NCBI GenBank assembly: GCA_022478985.1
Contig: JAKSZP010009585.1
Coordinates: 23,429 to 87,428 of the forward strand
DNA length: 64,000 nucleotides
Direction of reading: 5' to 3'
DNA from: Massospora cicadina
Taxonomy: Eukaryota > Entomophthoromycota > Entomophthoromycetes > Entomophthorales > Entomophthoraceae
Part shown: positions 32,121-44,859 of the stretch, in pieces
Numbering within the stretch: position 1 is the first letter of the stretch
Layout of the letters: each line of letters begins with the position of its first letter
Made by a program: the position numbers and the translations under genes
The notes under the pieces: generated by a model
What the model was told of the DNA's origin: nothing
Databases searched by the model: none
What the model saw: only the letters and a program-made list of their open reading frames with translations

Positions 32121-33300
32121 AATATACTATTACTGTTTGTATGTTTGAAGGAACTTTGCATGAACTCAGTTGATGATCTGACCCCCCACGGGTTCCTTGA
32201 TAGTGTAGACATCCATGCTGGTCTTATCAATTATCTTGAACGGACTGACCCAGGTGCTGGAGAGCTTGTTTTTCTCACAAAACCGTGCTGATTGTGGAAT
32301 AAAACATGGTCCCCTACAGCGAACAACAGAAGTCCACTTCATCTCTTCTGATCAGCCGCCTGATCACGAATCTTCTTAGCCAAACTGGTAGAGTAAGCTT
32401 CCATAAGAAGCTTGATCGATGTATCCATAAGAGTCTTCAAATATCGTTGGGGGTCCACCCACCATTATCCTCTACACATGAGTATAGCAAGGCAGGCAGA
32501 GCTGGATGTCGACTATAAAACAGTTTGAGTGGGCTCTTACCAGTGGGCAAATGATAGTTGATATTATACGCAAACACAGCTGTAGATAGAAGGGCACTCC
32601 ATTCTGAGGGTCAATCCTTTACCAATTTATGGAGTATGTTCACTAGGGTTCCGTTAACCCACTCCACCATTCCATTTGATTCCGGATGATATGGGGTGGT
32701 CAAAGCCCTGTGGATCGCCATCAACTCATTCAACTTCAGCAGAATGTGAAAAGTGAAATTGGTTCCATTATCCGTTGGAATGAATTGTGGGCAGGCATGT
32801 CACTGTATAACACATTCCATAATAAACTTGGCGGTGGTAACCAAGCACAAGTCGTTAATTGCCCTGGACTCCACCCATCAAGTCAAATGATTGATAGCGA
32901 CAATTATATACTTGGATCAATTAGTGCTAGTTGGCAGAGGTCCCACTACATCAATGGAAATGGTGTGCCAGGAGAACTGAGGTTTAACCAGATGATATGG
33001 TCTTCTTGTGGAATGGTTTTTCCACTTGACACTGGTGGCAACAACGAATCATTTCCAATATGCTGTAATGCATTATCTCCCAGTAGTATCAGGGTCACAA
33101 AACTTCCAGCGTTTTCTGCAAACCTTCATTCCCTACAGCCCGATGAGCGTCCATAATAATCGCAGGTCTGGCTGAAGGTTTAGGGAAACTCAACGTCGAG
33201 TCTCCAATCCACTTATATATTTCTTCCCCCATAGGAAAGTATCTGCCCTGAGTCCATCTAATACTTTTATGACATGCGGCAGCTCATCCTGTATTTGTTC
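32121..33300 (-). pseudogene. Integrase of element B
   Basis: The minus-strand reading follows that of element A through the catalytic core (about 32,640-33,000) and the C-terminal region near 32,160-32,300. The open plus-strand frame at 32,686-33,156 is only a shadow of it. Frames are broken throughout. Confidence 0.75.
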
Positions 33301-33379
33301 TCCACTATCTTCTCATACATAATCTCGGCTAAATCTGATGTGATAGTGACCATTGGCAGCCGGGAAAGACAATCACAAT

Positions 33380-33745
33380 TTGATGTTTTGCTCCTGGACA
33401 GTGTAAAATTTTGAAATTGTATGCCTGGAACTTCAGTGCCCAACGTGTGATCTACCCTTCTGGTTCATGCAGATTCTGCAGACAACACAAGGAAGCATGT
33501 TCTGTCACTACTTGAAATTGTACCCCATGCTGATATACCCAAAATTGTTTGTAAGCATAGATCACTGCTAAACACTCCCACTCAGTAATGGTGTAGTTCC
33601 GTTTGTGACAGTTCAAGATCTGACTACAAAATGTGACAGGATGCTCTAAGCCATCATTGTCCTTCTGAGATAATACTGTCCCTATAGAGGAGAGGGAAGC
33701 GTCCATTTGCACTATGAACTGTTTGTCAAAGTTGGGATATTGCAA
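33380..33745 (-). pseudogene. RNase H domain of element B
   Basis: The frame at 33,452-33,745 contains FIVQMDASLSSIGTVLSQKD, HPVTFCSQIL, TITEWECLAVIYAYKQFWVYQHG and VVTEHASLCCLQN. The last block has Glu where A has Asp (TDH to TEH), a change at a catalytic position. Confidence 0.85.
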
Positions 33746-33849
33746 AATGGGTGCGCTTGCTAATGCGGTTCACAAAACATCAAAAGTATTCTGACATAGA
33801 TCCATCCAATCAAAGGAAGCGTTTTTTCAACAACTCGAAAAGCGGGGCC

Positions 33850-34560
33850 CCAATACAACTAGAATTGGGAATGAACCGTCAGTAGTACCCAACCATCCCC
33901 ATAAACACTTGAATGTCCCGCTTACTACCTGGCTGAGTCAACTTGCTTATTGCTTCCACCTTAGCTGGCTGTGGTTTAAGCCCTTTTAAATTCATGAAGA
34001 ACCCAAGGTAATCTAATTGTTCTTTAAAGAAATGGCACTTCTGAGGCTCAATTATGATATTAGTAGCCGCAAGGCACTGAAAACTTGTTCCAAATGGCTA
34101 AGGTGCTCAGTAAACATCCATGAGAACACATTGATATCATCGAGGTAAACTAAGATGCAGGACATCTTTAAATCACCTAGAATCGTATCCATGGCACGCT
34201 GGAACGTAGCTGGGGCGTTACACAACCCTTGTGGCATGCGAGTCAGCTGGAATAACCCTCACAATGTGATGATCATGCATTTCTCCTGTTCCATTGATGG
34301 CAATTAAATGTGCCAGTAACCTGAGATCAGATTCATTGTGGAAAAATAGTTTGCCCCTCCCAATCAGTCCAACGCATCATCAATCCATAGAAGAGGATAA
34401 AAATCCTTCCTCGTTATGTTATTGAGTTTATGATAGTTAATAACCACCTAATTTGAGCCATCTTTTTCTTTACAATGAGCACCAGTGATGCCCACGGACT
34501 GTTCAATGGCTCTAGAATCCCTTGCACGATGAGTTTATCCACCTCGTCAGAGACAACCTC
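33850..34560 (-). pseudogene. Reverse transcriptase of element B
   Basis: The frame at 34,052-34,237 carries MPQGLCNAPATFQRAMDTIL and CILVYLDDINVFS, with YLDD at 34,136-34,147. The fingers region lies at about 34,380-34,530 in a shifted frame. The palm motifs are intact, but the domain as a whole is frameshifted. Confidence 0.88.
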
Positions 34561-35029
34561 CTCCGCTGCTTTGGAACATTCAATAGGTTGCAATCAAATG
34601 GGAGGGTGTTCCCCTGTATCTATCCGTTGTACCACCCCTTGAGCGCACCCCAAATCATGATTGTCATGTGTGAAAATATCTCGATACTTTTCAAATAATG
34701 CTATAGACTGTTCTTGCTGTTTCGCTGATAATCCAGTAAGCGCTTCCCGTTGAACCAAGGTCAATATTCCAAACATAGAGCTTGTCAGTAGTATGAGATC
34801 CTCCCAGGAGCCAAAAGCATAAATATGGCAAACTTCCTCTATAGTAACAAAGTTTAGGTAAGCCACCACTTGGTGCCACTGGATAGTTATTGTCTACTTC
34901 TGTAAGTTTGCTAGCAGCATTCATCTCCCCATTCCCAGGTAGCAGTAGCCCTGGAGCCACATGTGGTTTAAGCTGAGAGTTCTGGTGGGAGCCATGATTT
35001 CTCCATAAAGCCCTTTTGGGATGTTACAT

Positions 35030-35560
35030 TCAAGCCCAGTCCCTACTATGTGATGATGTCCAGATGGTAGACTCAATTTGCTTAAGCCTGAAGTGGAATC
35101 CCTTTGTATTCATAAATCTGGTTGGGAAGACCCTGGTCCACCACTTCTGTCTTTGATAACAAACAGGAATCACTCCATCACTGTATTCTAGATTGATTTG
35201 ACTAGAGCAGAACGGATCCATTGGGACTCCACAAGAGGTAAAATAAACAGAAATCTGTTGTCCTAAAATATTAAGAGTTCCCTCCGCCATGTTTATCACA
35301 ACACTCAATTTCCTCATAAATGCTGCGCCGACTAACATGTCATAGTTGTTATTTGGCAGAACCACTGCTGGAGTGGAAGCCCAAACTGACCCAAATCATA
35401 AGGGCAATGCACTATATGCTCCTTCAGACACAGTTATATGTGTCCCTAAAGTTCTGTATACTACTATATGTTCCACATCTGGTTTTAGCAGAAGATTAAC
35501 CACCAACCAGGTAGAGACTAAGTTTATGGGGGCTCCCATGTCAATATTACTGCAATTTTT
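35030..35560 (-). pseudogene. Aspartic protease of element B
   Basis: The active-site block reads NIDMGAPINLVS in one frame near 35,520-35,560, keeping the catalytic Asp, and continues LLLKPDVEHIVVY, GAYSALPL and then, in the frame at 35,030-35,365, VVLPNNNYDMLVGAAFM and ILGQQISVYFTS. One frame change lies between the parts. Confidence 0.82.
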
Positions 35561-35652
35561 TGTGTTTTAAATGAAAATGTCACAGTATTTAGATTCCGAG
35601 TAAGAGGAACCATAGATGTTTATTATGTATACGTCCAAAGGCTTTGTGTTAC

Positions 35653-38400
35653 TTAAAAAGTAGGAAAGGCCCTCCCAAACTGAGGATACTCATTGAAGAT
35701 TTTCTCCAACAAAATGGCTATGTTATCCCCTACTAAAGAGACAGTGACCGTCAAGGGATCCATGTTACTTGTGCTGATCTGTTCCATGATCTGCCACGCA
35801 TATGGCTTCTGTGCATCCTGGCAGAACTTGGGGCACGAGGGTGATTCTTTACTCTTAGAAATGTAAACAGGGGTACCCAATGGAAGCTGTTGGTACAGCA
35901 ATTTATCCAATTGAGTTCCAAATCCTACCCAATTAGATGCTTATGAATCATTAGGGACAAGTGGATTGAACATAGCGGAGGTAGAGCGTCCCATCTCTAC
36001 TCCGCTCGATCTTTTCCCTGCTCAGTTTCCTCAGTTGGCATCACATACACTCTTACTTTGCTAGGGCAGTTGGCCATATAATGCCCTCTTTGTCCGCACT
36101 GGAAGCAAGTATTCATAAAAAGTTCATATATAGCTTACAGTGGAAGGACCAGTGCAAAAATTAATGGTATGCTTCCAAGGTTGTAAATGAACCAGCAGAT
36201 CATATCTAGGCCAAAAAGGGTTTGCGGATCTGTATGATGGATGAATATGTTCCAGAGGTTGATAGCTTGGTCGCTGCGGCCCATACTCTTAAGAGTTTAG
36301 TGTGGGGATAGCAAAAGGTTTTGGGCTATATTGTGGATGCTGATAGTGGCAGAGAGTTGATGTAAGGTATTCAAGATTTGAATAAGTCCAGCATCTCCAT
36401 CCAAAACATGAGACATAACGTTATATAGCTCCTGATATGGTTTGATGGCTGCTATCATCACTTTACCAACATCCTCAGCAGATAAAATGTTAGCTCCGAG
36501 TAGTACATGTGCTTCCACAAAGAGATGTTCAGCAAAATCTAACATGGTCTCTTTTTAGTGAAATTGTATAGTCATGAGATGGCTTTCCATTGGGCCATCT
36601 TGATCACACCCCCAAACAGCTGGAGAATAATCGCTTTAACTTATTTGTAGGATGCTGAGCTGTTTATAAGGTAGCAGGTAACTTGATCGGCGCTTTCCAC
36701 ATCTAGAGCAGACAGTAACAGTTTCACTTTCCGCCAATCAGAAGCCACTTCCACGGCAAATTCAAATTGCTTGAATTAACCATGTAGATTACTATCACGA
36801 CTGAAAGGAGGTAATTTTTCAACTTTCACTGCTTCGCCTTGCTCCAGGCTCCTGCCGCAAAGATCAGGCGAATTAGTTCCAGAGTGACTAAGGGAACCAC
36901 CCCTTTGTGGATTATAATACAGACGGCTGGTTGGGCTCAAGTCTGTCATAATGAACTTGAAGGAAGTAGAGTCGTGTGGGGAATATGTTTCAGCGCCTGA
37001 GGGATATTTGTTAGTGGATCCATAGCATTCTTCCCCCAAATCGCCACTAACTGCACCATTCCCCCAGCTCCGGCATACTCCACAAAATGCTTGTTGATCA
37101 ACTGCTCCAATCTACCAAATAGCATCTACCCCGTCCATCCTGGAATTCCCATTGCTGTGTCACATATTGATATTGCAACTCCTGACAATATTCCCGCTCC
37201 TCAAGAAATTTCTAGTCCACTTCTTGTAGTCATGAGAGGACATCTTCGATTGTATTCAGCATGTGGGCGTGCCACCAGTTAGGGTTATCCGCTTGTTGAT
37301 TAGCATCATTTATTTGGGTAAGGAGGGCATCTTGTTTCTGTACTAATTCCTTGTTGGCCCATCGAAGGGTATCTAGTCATTCTTTCATGTCAGCATACTC
37401 TCATGTCTCACTGTCAGAGGAGGGAAAACTTACCGGCGCTCAGCCTTGCTAATGGCTTCCAATTGTTTAACCTGACAGATTAGCTGGAGATATTCGGGGG
37501 ATGTTGACCAAAGGATAAGCGTGTTATCAGCCATTTACAACCACTCCATTTGATACAAAGTTGGTTTACTTCAGCTAATATGAAACTGACGATCCATCAC
37601 TTGCTGTTCCATCAGTGTTATTTTTTCCTTAAGCTGAGCTATCACAGCTTTGAGTGCTTCCGCCCATTTGGTTAAATCCGTCATAAAATGCTTGGTATTG
37701 TTTCCCAATGTTGTGACGTCCCAAATCCATTCCATTGATAGGCCATGCCAAAACAACAGTTTGTCAATTACCTGAGATAACTCAAGATTTAAATGGGGTA
37801 CCAACATGTCCAATCGATGGCAGATGTTCTCAACACGATGGTCCATTTGCCCAAGTGCCCCCTGTACCTCCAAAAAAGAATGCTTAAGGCAGTCAAGCAG
37901 GAGGTGAGTATCATTTTGCTGTGCTCGAGCAAACCCAAATCATCTCCAATATCTATATTGTGGTGATCCAACACACGCAATAGCTGGTGAATAAATGGTT
38001 GCACATAAGCGACGAGATACTCCTCAATTTTGTGGGTACCAAGGTGGTGAGCCAACCCTGCTGTAGTTGCATCCAGATAGGACATGCAAGTGGTGTAGCG
38101 ACTCTCTTGGTCTCATTGTTTATAAAATAAACTCAAGTCATACTCCCCAACCTCATCTTCATATAATTAATATCCATGTAACAGCCACTTCATAATATTC
38201 TGCAGCTGTTGAGGGGTCACATTCATGGAGCATCCTAGTTGATTGACCATCAGCTTAGGGAAGTTTTCTAAATGCAGATTGATAACAACATAATCATTAC
38301 CCAGTTCAGTCACAGTGTATAATAATGGTTCATTATTAGGTGCCTCCCATTATTCTTCTGCATAACACGCATGGAATCTGATAGAATGGTGACATAACAA
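35653..38400 (-). pseudogene. Gag of element B with CCHC knuckle
   Basis: From the 5' side: an N-terminal part with coiled-coil-like, hydrophilic segments (37,571-38,085), a capsid-like segment at 36,297-36,545 (LGANILS...AIKPYQELYNVM...LHQLSAT) that matches element A, a perfect CCHC knuckle CFQCGQRGHYMANC at 36,066-36,107, and the Gag-protease linker at 35,653-35,910. At about 2.7 kb it is longer than the gag of A. Confidence 0.78.
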
Positions 38401-38452
38401 ATGAGGGCTCATCATTGTATTTCAGCGTTGAAGAACTACAGTTGACCAATGG

Positions 38453-38471
38453 CCCCCTGTAGTGAGTACCA
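38453..38471 (-). promoter_or_regulatory. Primer-binding site of element B
   Basis: The minus strand reads TGGTACTCACTACAGGGGG, one base from the 5' LTR and one substitution from the site in A and C. Confidence 0.75.
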
Positions 38472-38472
38472 C

Positions 38473-38951
38473 TGTTAATTCTTGGCGTAGAGTCTTGCTT
38501 CTGCCAAGTCAGTTTGCACAGGGTATTAGCTACTGAGCAACCAAATCAGACAATATGAAGATTGCTGAATCTAATAAAATTTAATAAACTTTTACATGGA
38601 GCTATCACCCCATAATTTGACCTTTATTATTTTACTAATTTGCAGACCTCTCTGAAACAACCCATATTATATAAGAAGTCCTCTTCTCAATCCTCCATGT
38701 AACTCTTTATATCTCGATTCCCCAGGCTGGATGCATCCTCGGCATGGTAGTATTCTATTCATTTTTTCTTTTACTAGAAACTTCCAATTATATCGAAACT
38801 CTGCATATTTCCTATTTATCACCGATTGGTCAACATTTCAATCAAATATTACTCATATACCTCTTTTCAGCAATATGAAGAATCATCTTGATCCCCCCTC
38901 AAATCTGCCAGTATGGTTAGTGTATCATCCAATCATATCACCTTTCCAACA
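38473..38951 (-). repeat. 5' LTR of element B
   Basis: 479 bp, matching 31,620-32,099. Confidence 0.93.
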
Positions 38952-40409
38952 GCACACAAAATCCACTCTAATCTACCCCCTTTTCTGCCTCTTTAATTAT
39001 AAATATGATCAAATGGCTCTGTAAAGAGGTGGTTATGGCTAGAGGCCATTAGCAGGACCCCCTCATCTGGTCCCTACCATGTCATCCCAGTCACTTTTGA
39101 AACTGTGAAATTCGACCTCAAAACTCTGGGAAGTGTTAGCATGTCAGAAAAACAGTTTTAATCCACAAAGTACAAGATTCCGGGTCATCCAGCGCTTTAA
39201 TGAGTCAAGAGTTTACTTCTGTTAAATTTTGAATTTAAATCTTATAACTAAAATGGACCCTGCTGGAAAACAATTACACCAAGCATGTGATTTGAGCATG
39301 CTCACTTAAGTTTAGATTTAAAAGAGTAGCTCTGCCGCTGATTCAGAAATTACATTTTCAAAGCTTCCACAAACTCATATGGAAGCTTTTTGACAACCTC
39401 TCAAACCTAGGCTGCTCTTTGCAAGCACATCAGCTGGCCAGTTCAAGCCATCTTCCCAATTCCTTCCTCCACATCCAAGTATAAAAAAGAACCGCCATTC
39501 CTAGGTTCATTTGTCAGTTCATTGTTTTGTTCAGTTACAAAAACTCTGTTACCAAAAAAACTATCTGTAGACTCCACCGGCTTTCTTCCTACAAGTATTC
39601 TCACTTTGATATAATTAAATATGTGCATTTAGCGTCCTTGGACAAATTATTGTTAAGTGGGCACTCAAATCCATTGATCCAGAAGCTCTCCACATGCTAG
39701 TTGAGGTCATCAGAAGTAATGCTCCTAACCTGGTTATACAATCTTCCATATCGTAAGGCCTCTCCAATCTGCTAGATCCAGTTCGCTTACACATCACTGG
39801 CTTGGTGTGATCTTTCACCCACAAGTTTTGCAATCCCTCAATTAGAATTGCCATCATCATCTTCCTAGTTCGCCTCACCAACCCTTCACTGGTTTGGTGC
39901 AATCTGGATGAGATGAGGCCTCCTAATCCACCAATTTCAATACATTTTAGTGGGTTATAACACCCATTCTTGCAACCTGGATGCCATTCCCAGTCGCCAG
40001 ATAATTGGACATTTCTACTCAGGACAATCCACCCTGATTTACATTTATAAATTGATCCTTCATTCCAACGACTTTTCTGACTCTGTGAGGCAGGCAAAAA
40101 CACCAAGAACTGCGAAATGATTCTCAAGCCCACCCCATAATTCTTTTAGACAAGTTAATTCAATTTTTGAGCCCAATCCACATTTCTGCAGGTCAACAAC
40201 ATTTAATGAACCAAAGTACTCTTATATACATAAAGCTGAACCTAAAGTCTTGGGATGAAAACTAAAGGCCAGCAACTGCAAAATTAGAAGGATTGATCAA
40301 GTTCCATTCTTCTCCTCTTATCCTTTGGGGATGCCCCAGAAAGACTCACGGTTGCCCCATTACAGCCATGTGGTTATGAGGCCTTTGGCATGTTAATTAA
40401 TCTTACTAC
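38952..40409. other. DNA between elements B and C with an LTR-like promoter segment
   Basis: At 39,142 a tgtcagaaaaacag start and at 39,480-39,489 a TATAAAAAAG box followed by a transcript-leader-like stretch hint at an LTR, possibly the 5' LTR of element G, but no second copy is visible here to prove it. Downstream, 39,620-40,130 is open on the minus strand for 172 codons without a recognised domain, while the plus strand reads protein-like with stops (VKWALKSIDPEALHMLVEVI). I cannot say which, if either, was coding. Confidence 0.35.
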
Positions 40410-41000
40410 TGTCACGATTCCAATATGACTGGACAATAAGCCCTAAGTTGTATGGCAGAATGGGTAGAATTTGCAAAGCCTGATTATGAGTTACGATTAT
40501 TTGAGCATCTTAGGATGAAGCAATATTGGTTGGAAAGGTAATATTAGAACACCTCCAAATCAGGCAATAAAATAATGTTGAAAATTGACAAATTATGAGA
40601 TGTTGACATATGACAGATGTTCAGTGGATTGCCTAGAATTAAGGCGATTGTGAATTTAATGAATGATGAACCCTGCTGGAACCAATGAGAATATGGCGAA
40701 ACAAATAGTTTAAGAAAAATGGTTAGTGTCACTTGAAGTCACTGAGATATAAGTGAGATGAGTAAATTGAAAGAGGATGTTTGTTAGTAGAAGAGAATGC
40801 TTGAACAAGGAAGGAGCCTTTGAAAGTATTAGATTAAATAAAGAAGTGTCATTGGGGAAATTGCTCCACATTTATTAAAAGTTTATTGCACCGTTTTTAA
40901 GGATGACTATATTCATATCATCAGTCCTATTGCTCAGTGGGTTTAACCCTGTGCAAAAACCCCACAGCGTATCTCTACTATACTGCTAAATAATATAACT
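40410..41000 (+). repeat. 5' LTR of element C
   Basis: About 591 bp, starting tgtcacgattccaatatgac, matched by 45,910-46,503. The start resembles that of the A family LTR. Confidence 0.9.
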
Positions 41001-41001
41001 G

Positions 41002-41020
41002 TGGTGCTCACTACAGGGGG
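41002..41020 (+). promoter_or_regulatory. Primer-binding site of element C
   Basis: tggtgctcactacaggggg, identical to the site of element A. Confidence 0.78.
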
Positions 41021-42420
41021 CCCATCAATCAATTATAAAAAGTAAAAAAAAATTCAGTTATCAACCAGAGCGCATCTAGCTTGCTTTAACAGAGTATCTT
41101 CATGAGATGATGCAATCATTTCTATGTGGCACTCAAATTTGCCATGGATGCTGTGCACAAAAGGCAGGATGAGCTTCTACAGGAGGTTTCTAGTGATAAT
41201 CTGCCTCCTTTTTGATCTTGATGAGAATATTCATGGGTTTTTTAAAAAATTTGAGTTTGAACTGGAAAAAGCTTAGATCAGTGAAAAGTAAATTTTTAAA
41301 TATCCACCTTAGATGTCGGAAGTGCTGACCAAGCTACTTGCTACCTTCCAAAAAGTTCCGTTACTTACAAGGAAGTAAAGGATATGGAGTTGCGGATGTT
41401 TGGGGTACTGTGAAGATGTCACAGCGGAAGTCAGACTCCTTGACCTTAGGGTTTCAGTGCAATGACACCCTCACTTCATTTGCTTATTAATTAATGGAAG
41501 TAGCTCATGTGTTAATTGGGGAAGGGACTTTATCCAAATCTGATGTGTGCATTGCAATAAACTCCTCAGTAAATTCCATACTATGAGCTTTACAATGTCA
41601 TGGCCCCATATTAGTGGAGTATGTACCCTTACTTTAAATCTTTCACAGTTTTGCACCATCTATCCTCTAACTTTCCTCCACCAAATACAGAACAGAAACC
41701 TACCACATCCGTTGCCATACTTTCTTATTTGGAGAAGTTACCTCGCCCTTTTTAGAGTCCATCTTTAAATCCCTGGCTTATTATCACTACGCGCCTCACC
41801 CTCAACCAAGTTGCCATCAAAAGTTCACCTATCAAGTTGGACCTGTTTACACTGATTGACCCCTGTCCAACTCTTGGCATAAGCCATTTTACAACAATAA
41901 AGGATGCAGGCCCTATGGTGTCAATTGCAATAAATGCAGGCAGCCAAGACTTGGCATGAGGTAGCCTCAACTGTCAGGTCCATCAATATACAGCAGGATC
42001 AGTACTGTCAGGGAAAAGTCAAAGCAGAGTAGAGACAGAACTCTCTATCTCTGCTATTACAACCTCAAAAAATCCCACCTGAACTTATCCACATACATGC
42101 AGCGGAATTATCTCAGTATGACGACGCATTTCTATATCAGCAGCTGGTTTGAGGGGTTATGTATTGACATGAGCGCCAACCAAGGACACAGCGGAAGATG
42201 GACCCCAGGAGCCATTGAAGCCTTCAGCCTGTCAAATGTTTGACCAAATTTTTACAGAGGAGCCGTATCCATCATCTAATGCGTCTCTCTTAAAAGGGGT
42301 GAACGCTGGACTCTCTGTGGACGCTATTGCCAAAGAGTACCCTAAAGTTGGGGAGGAAATTATGAGCTTTTGGGGAGAAGAGATCCGATAAATGTCTATT
42401 ATTTAAGAATCAGAATTCAT
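41021..42420 (+). pseudogene. Gag of element C (decayed)
   Basis: Poorly preserved. A remnant knuckle NCNKCRQP near 41,920-41,945 keeps the first two cysteines only. The Gag-protease linker AKEYPKVGEE (about 42,330-42,360) corresponds to KEYPKVWGG in A. Confidence 0.6.
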
Positions 42421-42459
42421 CTTACTCTGAGTGTACATACCGTGACATATTTGTAGCAA

Positions 42460-42860
42460 AATTAAGTCTGCGCTTACATTGATATGGGCGCTCCAGTCAA
42501 CATAATGTCCACAAAGTTGGTGGCTAAGTTGACATTAAAGCCTGACGTGGAACATCGTATGGTGTATAAGACTGTGGGAGCAGAAATCATGGTCTCTAAG
42601 GAAGCAAACAACATGCTCCCCTTGAAGTTTTGGTCAATTGTCATTGTAGCCATGGCGATAGTATTGATAAACAATAACTATGCCCTGCTAATTGGAACCG
42701 CTTTTATGAGACAAATTGGCTATTGTTGATATGACAGCGAGACCAATAAAATTCTGGGGCAGCGGATCCATATTTACTTCACCTCTAGCAGAGTGCAAAA
42801 GGATCTGGTGCACATGAGTCATATCAACCTGGCATACAGTGACAGAGTGATTCCAGTTCA
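42460..42860 (+). pseudogene. Aspartic protease of element C
   Basis: IDMGAPVNIMSTKLVAKL (42,478 onward) keeps the catalytic Asp. LKPDVEHRMVY and AIVLINNNYALLIGTAFM follow, and a further block with ILGQRIHIYFTS lies in a shifted frame from about 42,750. Confidence 0.83.
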
Positions 42861-43439
42861 CTACCATTGACTAAAGGTCAATACTTGGGCCCTTCTTTAA
42901 CAGATATACAAATATCAAGGCTAATTATAAGAGCAGCTGGGCCGATGTACATACCCTATGATCACCAAGTAATAATGAAGACTGAATTGGTGGTAGAAGT
43001 GCCAGACGGACTCTATAGGGAAGTTATTTGTCCTTTTCAGCAACCGCGGCTTGAGCCCCACGTGGCTCCAGGCATATACTTCCAGGCCATTATGAGATCA
43101 AGGTTTTGTTAGCAAATCTACAGAATGAACCAATGCAAATCCGCCGGCATCAAATAGTGGTATATTTACACTTGACCCCCACTAGGAGGTTCTTCAGGTT
43201 CATGAGTTTGGGTCACTGGATGAAATTGGTTTACCAGTAAATTTGCATCTAAGCATGATGACAATGGTTCTGCATAAAAACTTAGTCAGTTTAATATAAG
43301 AACAGAAGGATTGGGCGATATCTTTATTTGAAAAATATAAGGAGCTTTTTGCTGTCAATGACCACTACTTAGGGTGCGCTCTGGGGGTGGTCCATCAATT
43401 GGACACTGAGGTCATCCCCCCATCTTTAATAATTGATCC

Positions 43440-44100
43440 GCCGATTGAGGGCAGCTGAGGAAGTAGTACTGAGGAGATCAAACAGCTTCTCAAACAAGGG
43501 ATGCTTGAACCATCAAAGAGCTCATGGGCTTCGCCCATTCTTATTGTAAAAAAGAAGAATGGCACCAACTAAGTAGTGATTGACTACCAGAAGCTTGACA
43601 GCATCACCAATAAAGACTCATATCCTTGTCACAGATCAATTATGAGCTGTATTGGTTAGGCGGAGCCTTTACTTCTCAGCAACAAATTTTATATTGGGCT
43701 ACTGGCAAATCAAGTTGCCTGCAGTGGAACAGGAGAAATGCGCCATTATCACATCCAATGGGCTTTTCCAAATGACCCATATGCCACAAAGGCTGTTTAA
43801 TACCCCAGCTACGTTCCAATGGACCATGGATAACATTCACAGCGGCCTGAAGCTGTCATGCATCCTCATGTACCTTGATGACATCAATGTATTCTCCTGC
43901 ATATTTTCTGAGCGCCTTACCCATTTGGAGAAGGTGTTCCGCCAGTTGACTGAGGCCAACATCAAGATCAAGCCCTGGAAATGCCACTTTTTAAAAGACA
44001 AGCTGGAGTTACTTTATTTTTAGTAGACATTACATGGCTGAAACCTCAACCTGCCAAGATGGAGGCTATCCAAAAGAAGACTACGCCCATCATTAGGTAT
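43440..44100 (+). pseudogene. Reverse transcriptase of element C
   Basis: The fingers at about 43,500-43,640 (KSSWASPILIVKKKNGTN, stop, VVIDYQKLDSIT) and the frame at 43,652-44,023 with WQIKLPAVEQEKCAIITS, FNTPATFQWTMDNI and CILMYLDDINVFS, with YLDD at 43,871-43,882. At least one stop and one frameshift separate fingers and palm. Confidence 0.9.
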
Positions 44101-44199
44101 GACATTCAGGTTTTTTTGGGATGATCGGTTACTACCAGCACTTCATCCCTAACTTTAGTTATGTTATATGGCCACTGTTTGAGTTATTAAAAAAGGATG

Positions 44200-44640
44200 A
44201 TGCATTTGAATGGACGGAATGGTGACAATGCTCCTTTGATACACTTCAGATGGCGTTGATAAGTGCGCTGGTGTTACGCTATCCCAATTTGATAAAGAAT
44301 TCATTGTTCAGTTGAAACCATCCCTTTCCGCTGTGGGGGTTGTCTTAGCACAAAAGGAAGATGAGGGGGAGGAGCACCCCTTTGGGTACTGCAATCAGAG
44401 CCTGATTTTCCATGAATGTAACTATATTATAGCTGAGTGAGAGTGCTTAGCGGTGATTTACGCATATAAGCAATTTAGAGTATATTTGCATGTGGTGAAA
44501 TTTAATTTCATTACGAATCATTCTTTATTACACTGGCTGCAGAACCTCAAGGAGCCTGAAGGGCGTCTAGCCTGGTGAGCCCTCAAACTGAAGGCTTTTG
44601 ACTTTGAGATCCTTCACTGACTGGGACAAAACACCAGAAT
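44200..44640 (+). pseudogene. RNase H domain of element C
   Basis: Follows the same blocks as A and B (FIVQL..., LAQKEDEGEEHPFGYCNQSL, ECLAVIYAYKQFRVYLH). The first catalytic block reads VQLKPSLSAVG, where A has IQMDASLSAVG, so the first catalytic Asp is replaced. Stop codons are present. Confidence 0.8.
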
Positions 44641-44859
44641 GTTGGTTGCTTGGTGAGACTACCAACAATTGCAGTTATGGAAGATCTGAGCAACATAATG
44701 TATGACAAGATGCTCAGCGGAAACTACAATGATAAGCTGTTGAAAGTCTTAAAGTTGTTAAATGAAATGCAAGCCAATACCTTCCAGCGGAATGGTGAGT
44801 TATACAAGCAGATTAGCAATTTGAAAGTGAACTTCCCGTGACCCTTGGCACGGCCTAAC

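Larger units (their letters stand above)
31620..38951 (-). mobile_element. Ty3/Gypsy-like LTR retrotransposon B (complete structure, inactive)
   Basis: 7.3-kb minus-strand element with 480- and 479-bp LTRs, primer-binding site, gag with an intact-looking CCHC knuckle, protease, reverse transcriptase, RNase H, integrase and polypurine tract, all in Ty3/Gypsy order. The flanks (gcccc at 31,615-31,619, gcaca at 38,952-38,956) are only partly alike, so any target-site duplication has decayed. The LTR sequence is unlike that of A and C, but protein domains and primer-binding site are close to theirs. Frameshifts occur in every domain. Confidence 0.93.

Noticed and set aside
32686..33156. 156-codon open frame on the plus strand
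   Set aside because: It is the antisense shadow of the integrase of element B.
39615..40133. 172-codon minus-strand frame as a host gene
   Set aside because: No domain, no homologous second copy, and the opposite strand reads equally protein-like. Reported only as an unexplained stretch.
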